Below, piece by piece: positions 1 through 4,004 of a stretch of DNA of 8,441 bases (the first letter of the stretch is position 1; each line of letters opens with the position of its first letter). The DNA comes from an uncultured delta proteobacterium. GTDB lineage: Bacteria; Myxococcota_A; Polyangia; Polyangiales; Polyangiaceae. Position numbers and translations under genes: made by a program. The DNA is taken from contig CAITLX010000296.1 of the NCBI GenBank assembly GCA_903893335.1, forward strand, positions 1 through 8,441. The letters run 5' to 3'. Under the pieces are notes generated by a model. It was not told the DNA's origin and made no database searches. It was given only the letters and a program-made list of their open reading frames with translations.

Positions 1-78
1 GCCCATGCCGCCGTCGCCGACGACCGGGCCTTCGTGCAGTGCCGCGAGCAGCGGGCGATCGGGGCCGCGAGGAGACAT
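1..78 (-). CDS. Probable homocysteine S-methyltransferase, N-terminal fragment (runs off the left edge)
   Basis: Read on the minus strand from an ATG at 78, 26 codons are open to the window edge: MSPRGPDRPLLAALHEGPVV followed by GDGGMG. The segment L-L-A-A-L-x-E-G-P-V-V-G-D-G-G-M-G resembles the first beta strand of the homocysteine S-methyltransferase (S-methyl_trans) domain, as in MetH, which starts with V-L-D-G-G-M-G-T. That domain moves a methyl group to homocysteine to make methionine, with a Cys3 zinc site located further along the protein and outside this window. No Shine-Dalgarno sequence precedes the ATG, but a GCTACCCT box lies 9 nt upstream. The gene is divergent from the small lipoprotein gene at 237. 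Only 26 residues are visible, so the family is a motif-based inference; MetH, a BHMT-like protein or a MetF fusion cannot be told apart. Confidence 0.55.
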   Translation of the reverse strand, partial: MSPRGPDRPLLAALHEGPVVGDGGMG

Positions 79-87
79 GGGGCGCGC

Positions 88-95
88 AGGGTAGC
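88..95 (-). promoter_or_regulatory. GCTACCCT box, possible -10 element of the left-edge gene
   Basis: On the minus strand GCTACCCT ends 9 nt before the ATG at 78. TACCCT fits a relaxed TANNNT -10 hexamer. If it is the -10, transcription would begin about at the start codon and the mRNA would have almost no leader, which agrees with the lack of a ribosome binding site. The same GCTA-to-ATG distance occurs at 822 and 7584. Confidence 0.35.
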
Positions 96-224
96 ACCGT
101 GGCGGCCGCCGCACGCTCCGCCCGAAGCGCCACCCACGCGCGCGCTTTTTGCCGCGATTTCGCGCGCCACGCCGCTGGCCCCGCGCTTGCGAACGCCGTC
201 GGGGCTCGCGCCGAATCCACGCCC

Positions 225-230
225 GAGGAG
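225..230 (+). promoter_or_regulatory. Ribosome binding site of the small lipoprotein
   Basis: GAGGAG, 6 nt before the ATG at 237. It decides the start against the longer open frame that begins at 39. Confidence 0.7.
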
Positions 231-236
231 GCTCCC

Positions 237-461
237 ATGTCCCTGCGTCCGACCCACCCCGCCCTGCTCCTGCTCTTCGCGCTCCCCGCGTGCGGCACAG
301 CCACCGCCGACGACGACACGCGCGAGGCCGACGCCGGCCCGCTCGTGGCCGTCCCCGCGCAGACCGAGGTCGCCCACGTCCCCGCCCGGGCGCGCGACGT
401 CTACACCCGCCCCTCTGCCGTCCGTGCGATGGTGGCCCGCACCCCGGCCTCGGAGCCCTGA
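237..461 (+). CDS. Small predicted lipoprotein, 74 aa
   Basis: I do not recognise a family. The protein starts with a short signal peptide (residues 1-18) containing a hydrophobic A-L-L-L-L-F-A core and a lipobox L-P-A-C with Cys19, so the mature product is probably a 56-residue lipid-anchored envelope peptide. Residues 25-34 are acidic (D-D-D-x-R-E-A-D-A), a common spacer after the lipidated Cys; the rest is Ala/Val/Arg/Pro-rich with no further Cys and no obvious fold. The ATG at 237 is chosen because GAGGAG at 225-230 lies 6 nt upstream and the lipoprotein signal begins there; the frame remains open further left to 39, but that part has no signal-like start. It lies 76 bp before rpmE, which seems to have its own promoter, so co-transcription is uncertain. 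Clear start and lipobox, unknown function. Confidence 0.65.
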   Translation: MSLRPTHPALLLLFALPACGTATADDDTREADAGPLVAVPAQTEVAHVPARARDVYTRPSAVRAMVARTPASEP

Positions 462-462
462 C

Positions 463-491
463 TTGCATTCGCCGCCCGGGGGCGCTAGTTA
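463..491 (+). promoter_or_regulatory. Candidate rpmE promoter
   Basis: TTGCAT (463-468) and TAGTTA (486-491) are separated by 17 bp, the ideal spacing for a housekeeping sigma factor. They form small AT-rich islands in very GC-rich DNA. The match to consensus is only partial (TTG of the -35, TA of the -10). Predicted transcription would start near 498, giving an rpmE leader of about 40 nt. The -10 candidate sits in the loop of the inverted repeat at 478-500. Confidence 0.35.
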
Positions 492-500
492 CTCGCCCCC
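478..500 (+). repeat. Perfect 7-bp inverted repeat upstream of rpmE
   Basis: GGGGGCG (478-484) and CGCCCCC (494-500) are perfect complements around the 9-nt centre CTAGTTACT. It could be the terminator stem of the upstream lipoprotein gene (there is no T run after it), an operator over the rpmE promoter, or part of an rpmE leader. The -10 candidate TAGTTA is in its centre, which favours a DNA-level role if that promoter is real. Confidence 0.45.
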
Positions 501-523
501 CTCCGTATCCACCGGAGCCGTCG

Positions 524-531
524 AAGGAAGG
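524..531 (+). promoter_or_regulatory. Ribosome binding site of rpmE
   Basis: AAGGAAGG lies 6 nt before the ATG at 538, a strong purine-rich site that fits a highly expressed ribosomal gene and fixes the start, since the frame is open much further upstream. Confidence 0.75.
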
Positions 532-537
532 TCTGTC

Positions 538-750
538 ATGAAGGAAGGCATTCACCCCGAGTACCCCGCGGCGCGCGTCACCTGCGCGTGCGGCAACGTC
601 TTCGTCACCCGCTCGACCCGCGGCGACCTGGCGATCGACGTCTGCTCGGCTTGCCACCCCTTCTACACGGGCAAGCAGAAGCTGATGGACACGCAGGGTC
701 GCGTCGACCGCTTCCGCCGCAAGTACGGGACGCCGGCCGTCAAGGCCTGA
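538..750 (+). CDS. rpmE: Large-subunit ribosomal protein bL31
   Basis: A 70-residue protein of the usual bL31 length. It starts M-K-E-G-I-H-P-E-Y, has the zinc-ribbon cysteines C16-x-C18 and C36-x2-C39, and the family signature C-S-x-C-H-P-F-Y-T-G-K-Q followed by G-R-V-D-R-F-R-R-K-Y. It is therefore the zinc-binding (C+) form, not the cysteine-free paralogue used under zinc starvation. bL31 bridges the large and small ribosomal subunits at the central protuberance and head. The start is set by a strong ribosome binding site and agreement with the family N-terminus. The next gene begins 88 bp later. In E. coli bL31 represses its own translation through its mRNA leader; whether that happens here cannot be told from sequence. 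Confidence 0.97.
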   Translation: MKEGIHPEYPAARVTCACGNVFVTRSTRGDLAIDVCSACHPFYTGKQKLMDTQGRVDRFRRKYGTPAVKA

Positions 751-808
751 GATGTCCCTGCCGCGAGCGCCAGCCCGCGCCAGCTTCGCCCCTCGGCGCG
801 CTGGCCGG

Positions 809-823
809 GCGCGCCTCGCGCGC
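809..823 (+). repeat. GC hairpin GCGCGC-CTC-GCGCGC before the DUF1385 gene
   Basis: Perfect 6-bp arms around CTC end exactly where the GCTAGATT box begins (they share GC at 822-823). It could be a weak rpmE terminator or an operator. No T run follows. Such short CG stems arise easily in DNA of this composition, so confidence is low. The rest of the 88-bp gap (751-838) holds a direct repeat GCGCCAGC at 767 and 777 and nothing else that I recognise. Confidence 0.3.
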
Positions 824-829
824 TAGATT
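822..829 (+). promoter_or_regulatory. GCTAGATT box, possible -10 of the DUF1385 gene
   Basis: TAGATT agrees with TATAAT at four of six positions and ends 9 nt before the ATG at 839. With normal -10 spacing the transcript would start around 836, leaving almost no leader. There is no Shine-Dalgarno sequence before this ATG, which supports a near-leaderless message. No good -35 hexamer is visible. Confidence 0.4.
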
Positions 830-838
830 CCGCGCACG

Positions 839-2044
839 ATGCCCGAAGCGCGACCCTACATCGGCGGCCAGGCCGTCCTCGAGGGCGTCATGATGCGCTC
901 GCCGCACTCGCTCGCCGTCGCGGTGCGTCGGCGCTCGGGTCGCGTCGAGGTGCGCGAGCGCCCTGTGCGCCAGACGCGCACGGGCCCCGCAAGCTGGCCG
1001 CTCTTGCGCGGCATGCTCTCGCTGGTCGAGGCGCTCAAGCTCGGCACCGAGGCGCTGCGCTGGTCGTCCGAGCGCTACGAGGCCGACCACGACGACGAGG
1101 CCACCAGCGACGCGGCCTCGCCCCCTGCGTCGCCGCCTGCATCGCCCCCCGGCGTGCTCACGCTCGCGCTGCTCGTGGTCGCCATGCTCGTCGCGTCCGG
1201 CCCCGACGACGCAGCGGCCGCCGCCGCCTCGCCCCCCGGGGGCGAGCCGCCTCCCGCCCCGCGCCCCCCCGACCCCGGCCCGCGCGCCGCGCCCGACGAG
1301 TCGGCCGCGCGCCGCGTGCTCTCGGTGCTGACCATCGTGCTGCCGCTCGGCCTCTTCATCGTGCTGCCGCAGGCGCTCGCCGCCGCGACGAGCCGCTTCG
1401 CGCACCTCGACCTCGACGTGCGCTCGGTCCCCTTCCAGGCGATGACGGGCGTGTTCAAGCTCGCCGTGGTCGTCGGCTACCTGCTGCTCATCCGGCGCGT
1501 CCCCGAGATCCGCCGCGTGTTCCAGTTCCACGGCGCCGAGCACAAGACGATCAGCACCTACGAGGCGCTCGAGCCGCTCGACCTCGCGCACGCCCGCGGC
1601 AAGACCACGCTGCACCCGCGCTGCGGCACCACGTTCCTCGTCATGGTGGCGCTCGTCTCCATCATCGTCTTCTCGGCCATCGGGCCGCTCCTGCCCCACC
1701 TCGGGGTCGGCAAGCTCGCCGAGAACGCGATGTTCCTCGCGCTCAAGCTGCCGTTCCTCCCCGTCATCGCCGCGTTCACCTTCGAGCTGCAGCGCTTCTC
1801 GGCGCGCTACTGCACCACCGGCCCGCTGCGCGCGCTGCTCTGGCCGGGCTTCGTCGTGCAGCGCATCACGACGATCGAGCCCGACGACGCCCAGCTCGAG
1901 ATCGCGCTCGCCTCGCTGCGCGTCACGCTCTGGCGCGAGGCCGACCCCAAGGCGGCGCCCTCGACGACGACCGACGCCACCTTCGACGACTACGCGGCGC
2001 TCGCGGCCTCGGCCGGGTTCGAGGGTCGAGCCGCTTTCGGGTAA
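839..2044 (+). CDS. DUF1385 (YqhQ-like) integral membrane protein
   Basis: A 401-residue member of the DUF1385 family (Bacillus YqhQ), whose biochemical role is not known to me. Family hallmarks are the N-terminal Y-I-G-G-Q-A-V-L-E-G-V-M-M-R (7-20), R-G-M-L-S-L-V-E-A-L-K-L-G (57-69), F-H-G-A-E-H-K-T-I-S-T-Y-E-A (230-243) and T-L-H-P-R-C-G-T-T-F-L (257-267). Hydrophobic segments are at about 106-120, 161-183, 204-219, 267-288 and 298-315. Residues 84-105 and 121-158 are Asp/Pro/Ala-rich low complexity, including S-P-P-A repeats, and the second stretch separates the first two hydrophobic segments; the protein is longer than Bacillus YqhQ, probably because of this. The C-terminal 85 residues are soluble. 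No Shine-Dalgarno is visible; the start fits the family motif. The gene lies between rpmE and prfA as in many bacteria, which suggests a link to translation or ribosome-membrane biology, but that is inference. Confidence 0.9.
   Translation: MPEARPYIGGQAVLEGVMMRSPHSLAVAVRRRSGRVEVRERPVRQTRTGPASWPLLRGMLSLVEALKLGTEALRWSSERYEADHDDEATSDAASPPASPPASPPGVLTLALLVVAMLVASGPDDAAAAAASPPGGEPPPAPRPPDPGPRAAPDESAARRVLSVLTIVLPLGLFIVLPQALAAATSRFAHLDLDVRSVPFQAMTGVFKLAVVVGYLLLIRRVPEIRRVFQFHGAEHKTISTYEALEPLDLAHARGKTTLHPRCGTTFLVMVALVSIIVFSAIGPLLPHLGVGKLAENAMFLALKLPFLPVIAAFTFELQRFSARYCTTGPLRALLWPGFVVQRITTIEPDDAQLEIALASLRVTLWREADPKAAPSTTTDATFDDYAALAASAGFEGRAAFG
1228..1246 (+). repeat. Near-perfect palindrome inside the DUF1385 insertion
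   Basis: CTCGCCCCC and GGGGGCGAG are 9-bp complementary arms around a single C. The palindrome lies in codons of the low-complexity S-P-P-G-G-E part (residues about 130-136). A DNA or mRNA hairpin is possible; in RNA the innermost bases would have to form the loop. Short S-P-P-A-coding 12-nt repeats lie upstream at 1118-1153. Confidence 0.5.
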
Positions 2045-2085
2045 GGTCCAGCGAGCGCGCCCGCGCGCGCCGCCCCGCTCCCCGC

Positions 2086-3195
2086 ATGCTGCCCACCGCC
2101 AAGCTCGAGACCCTCGCGCGCCGCTACCGCGAGCTCGACGACCTGCTCTGCTCGCCCGAGGTGCTCGGCGACCGCACGCTGCTCTCGAAGCTCAACAAGG
2201 AGCGCTCCGACGTCGAGCCGGTCGTGCGCACCTTCCAGGCGTGGCGCGAGATCGACCGGCGCATCCGCGAGGATCGCGAGGCGCTCGCCGACCCCGATCT
2301 CCGCGCGATGGTCGAGGAGGAGCTGCCGGGGCTGGAGGCCGACGCCGCCCGCCTCGAGGGTGAGCTCAAGCTGCTGCTCTTGCCCTCGGACCCGCACGAC
2401 ACGCGCAACACCGTGCTCGAGATCCGCAGCGGCGAGGGGGGCGAGGAGGCCGCCCTCTTCGCGGCCGATCTCTTTCGCATGTACGTGCGCTACGCCGAGA
2501 CGCGCCGCTGGAAGATCGAGATCCTCTCGCTGAGCGAGGCCGCAGCCGGCGGCTACAAGGAGGCGATCGCGCTCGTCACGGGCACCGACGTCTACGCGCG
2601 GCTGCGCTTCGAGGGAGGCGTGCACCGCGTGCAACGCGTACCGACGACCGAGGCGCAGGGGCGCATCCACACCTCGACCGCGACCGTCGCCGTGCTGCCC
2701 GAGGCCGAGGAGGTCGAGGTGCACGTCGACGACAAGGACCTGCGCTTCGACATCGCCGCATCGGGCGGCCCCGGCGGCCAGGGCGTGAACACGACCAACA
2801 GCGCCGTGCAGATCACGCACCTGCCGACGGGCATGATCGTGAAATGCCAGGACGAGCGCTCGCAGCTCAAGAACAAGGCGAAGGCGCTGAAGATCCTCCG
2901 CGCGCGGCTGCTCGATCGCGAGCGCGAGAAGCAGGAGGCCGCCGTCGTCGCCGAGCGGCGCAGCATGGTCGGCTCGGGCGAGCGCTCGCAGAAGATCCGC
3001 ACCTACAATTTTCCGCAGAACCGCGTCACCGACCACCGCATCGGCCTCACGCTGTACAAGCTCGACCGCGTCATCGAGGGCAACCTCGACGAGCTCGTCG
3101 AGCCGCTGCGCACGCACCGGCAGGCGGCGCTGCTCTACAGCGGCGGGCTCGCCGACGCTCCGCCGGCTGCGCGCGACGGCGGCGAGGACTCGTGA
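2086..3195 (+). CDS. prfA: Peptide chain release factor 1 (RF1)
   Basis: This 369-residue class I release factor reads UAA and UAG stop codons and triggers hydrolysis of peptidyl-tRNA. The N-terminal coiled domain covers about 1-100. The codon-reading loop R-V-P-T-T-E-A-Q-G-R (184-193) has P186-T187-T188, an RF1-type P-x-T tripeptide rather than the S-P-F of RF2. The catalytic G230-G231-Q232 sits in S-G-G-P-G-G-Q-G-V-N. The C-terminal D-H-R-I-G-L-T-L-Y and I-E-G-N-L-D-E-L are also RF1-like. There is no internal frameshift of the RF2 kind. Start: M-L-P-x-x-K-L-E-x-L matches the family; no Shine-Dalgarno is evident in the 41 bp after the DUF1385 stop, which include a CG-alternating stretch. The last residues (355-369) are a non-conserved tail. 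Its stop overlaps the next start (GTGA), implying coupling. prmC, which methylates the GGQ glutamine, is not next. Confidence 0.97.
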   Translation: MLPTAKLETLARRYRELDDLLCSPEVLGDRTLLSKLNKERSDVEPVVRTFQAWREIDRRIREDREALADPDLRAMVEEELPGLEADAARLEGELKLLLLPSDPHDTRNTVLEIRSGEGGEEAALFAADLFRMYVRYAETRRWKIEILSLSEAAAGGYKEAIALVTGTDVYARLRFEGGVHRVQRVPTTEAQGRIHTSTATVAVLPEAEEVEVHVDDKDLRFDIAASGGPGGQGVNTTNSAVQITHLPTGMIVKCQDERSQLKNKAKALKILRARLLDREREKQEAAVVAERRSMVGSGERSQKIRTYNFPQNRVTDHRIGLTLYKLDRVIEGNLDELVEPLRTHRQAALLYSGGLADAPPAARDGGEDS

Positions 3196-3608
3196 AGCCC
3201 ACCCCCGAGGGCCTGCTCTGCGCGCTGGTGCTCGCGCCGACCACCTACTCGCGCAACAAGTTCTTCACGCTGTTCGAGCACCCGCGTCGCGCCCGTGCGC
3301 GCGCGCGCGCGCGCCAGCTTCGCACCCTCGTCGCCCACCTCGCCTCGCGCTCCGACCGACCCGTCGACGTGCGCGTCGACGAGCTGCCCGGGGGCGCCGT
3401 GACGCTCGCGTACCGGCTGCCGTCGGTCGGCCTGACGCGCACCGCGCGGCTCGAGGCGCTCGAGGCCTCGGTCGTGCGCTGGGCGCTGCACCGCGCGAGC
3501 GCGCCGGGCTTCGAGCAGCTCGCGCCGGGCGATCGCGCGCGGGTCGAGGCGGCGCTCGCCGGCCTCGGCCTCGAGCGCCCCTCGCTCGACGACCCGATCG
3601 CCTCGTGA
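3192..3608 (+). CDS. Hypothetical basic protein, 138 aa, coupled to prfA
   Basis: I do not recognise this protein. The proposed GTG start (3192-3194) overlaps the prfA TGA as GTGA and is preceded by GAGGA (3184-3188), so translation is probably coupled to prfA. The N-terminus is mildly hydrophobic (G-L-L-C-A-L-V-L-A-P, 7-16) with an aromatic patch N-K-F-F-T-L-F (22-28), then a stretch of alternating Arg and Ala (32-41), a short helix-like L-R-T-L-V-A-H-L-A (43-51), a probable beta hairpin (V-D-V-R-V-D-E-L-P-G-G-A-V-T-L-A-Y-R-L, 58-76) and a C-terminal helical part rich in Leu/Ala/Glu/Arg. No signal peptide or catalytic motif is clear. The mix of helix and strand with codon bias like the neighbours suggests a real, small cytosolic protein. 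The alternating R/A codons create a (GC)9 run. Position next to prfA and HIT suggests a translation or RNA-related role, by context only. Confidence 0.65.
   Translation: MKPTPEGLLCALVLAPTTYSRNKFFTLFEHPRRARARARARQLRTLVAHLASRSDRPVDVRVDELPGGAVTLAYRLPSVGLTRTARLEALEASVVRWALHRASAPGFEQLAPGDRARVEAALAGLGLERPSLDDPIAS
3297..3314 (+). repeat. (GC)9 dinucleotide run in coding DNA
   Basis: Nine GC units in a row encode Ala/Arg alternation (residues about 36-41) in the 138-residue protein. Alternating purine-pyrimidine runs of this kind can adopt Z-DNA and are prone to replication slippage; gain or loss of one unit would shift the frame. Confidence 0.8.
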
Positions 3609-3622
3609 CCCCCCCGAGACCA

Positions 3623-3626
3623 GGAG
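3623..3626 (+). promoter_or_regulatory. Ribosome binding site of the HIT gene
   Basis: GGAG within CAGGAG lies 8 nt before the ATG at 3635. It supports that ATG over the in-frame GTG at 3605, which overlaps the previous stop but has no Shine-Dalgarno sequence. Confidence 0.65.
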
Positions 3627-3634
3627 CCACGCCC

Positions 3635-3973
3635 ATGTGCCTTTTCTGCAAGATCGCGTCGCGCGAGGTGCCCGCGAAGATCCTCTTCGAGGACGACGAC
3701 GTGCTCGCGTTCGCCGACATCCACCCCGCCGCGCCGACGCACGTGCTCGCCATCCCCAAGCGCCACCTCGCCTCGCTCGACGACGCCGAGCCCGGCGACG
3801 CGCTGCTGCTCGGTCGCGTGCTGCTCGCGGCGCAGCGCGCGGCGCGCGAGGCCGGCCTCGCGGCGAGCGGCTACCGCGTGGTGCTCAACACCGGGCGCGA
3901 CGCGGGCCAGAGCGTCGCGCACCTGCACGCGCACGCGCTCGGCGGCCGCGCGATGGCCTGGCCGCCGGGCTGA
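3635..3973 (+). CDS. HIT-family (HINT-like) nucleotide-binding protein
   Basis: A 112-residue histidine-triad protein, the usual size for bacterial HINT. It begins M-C-L-F-C-K-I-A (Cys2 and Cys5, the CxxC seen in zinc-type HIT proteins), followed by F-E-D-D-D-V-L-A-F-A-D-I-H-P-A-A-P-T-H-V-L-A-I-P-K-R-H (18-44) and the triad motif A-H96-L-H98-A-H100-A with the terminal G-G-R-x-M-x-W-P-P-G. HINT enzymes hydrolyse phosphoramidate or adenylate bonds such as AMP-lysine by a histidine-AMP intermediate (family knowledge); the natural substrate here is unknown. Asn85 in L-N-T-G and the S93 of G-Q-S-V match active-site surroundings. The start at the ATG is chosen from its ribosome binding site and the family N-terminus. 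The last gene of the plus-strand run, 26 bp after the 138-residue protein and convergent with the Cys-rich lipoprotein. Confidence 0.95.
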   Translation: MCLFCKIASREVPAKILFEDDDVLAFADIHPAAPTHVLAIPKRHLASLDDAEPGDALLLGRVLLAAQRAAREAGLAASGYRVVLNTGRDAGQSVAHLHAHALGGRAMAWPPG

Positions 3974-3975
3974 GC

Positions 3976-3998
3976 CGACGCGCGCTCGTCGCGCGCCG
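3976..3998. terminator. Possible bidirectional terminator hairpin between convergent genes
   Basis: Arms CGACGCGCG (3976-3984) and CGCGCGCCG (3990-3998) pair with one A-C mismatch around CTCGT. It fills most of the 31-bp gap between the HIT stop and the lipoprotein stop. Position fits a shared terminator, but no T run follows on either strand, so it may act only as an RNA stabiliser or be chance in CG-rich DNA. Confidence 0.35.
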
Positions 3999-4004
3999 AG
4001 GTCG

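Larger units (their letters stand above)
79..236. other. Divergent intergenic region
   Basis: This 158-bp stretch separates the leftward S-methyltransferase-like start from the rightward lipoprotein start. It contains the GCTACCCT box of the leftward gene, a T5 run at 146-150 and an imperfect palindrome CGCGA-TT-TCGCG at 153-164. I find no convincing -35/-10 pair for the rightward gene. Both reading frames that cross it from the left lack a typical start region or protein-like composition. Confidence 0.4.

Noticed and set aside
39..236. Upstream extension of the small lipoprotein
   Set aside because: The first 66 codons would place the signal peptide in mid-protein; GAGGAG before ATG 237 explains the start better.
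475..484. CCCGGGGGCG present three times (475, 1235, 3387) as a possible dispersed repeat
   Set aside because: A 10-mer made only of G and C is expected to recur by chance in DNA of this composition, and the flanks do not match.
34..537. Upstream extension of the rpmE reading frame
   Set aside because: It is open by composition only; a strong ribosome binding site and the bL31 N-terminus set the start at 538.
740..1699. A 319-codon minus-strand frame
   Set aside because: Antisense shadow of the DUF1385 gene with Arg/Gly/Glu-rich random-like content.
2056..2073. CG-alternating stretch before prfA as a regulatory element
   Set aside because: Short, interrupted and without symmetry; similar stretches occur throughout the window.
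1990..3117. A 375-codon minus-strand frame
   Set aside because: It lies opposite prfA, whose GGQ and P-x-T motifs are unmistakable; the antisense product has the composition of a GC-bias artefact.
3605..3634. GTG 3605 as start of the HIT protein
   Set aside because: It overlaps the previous stop but has no ribosome binding site, and the family normally begins directly before the C-x-x-C motif, as with ATG 3635.
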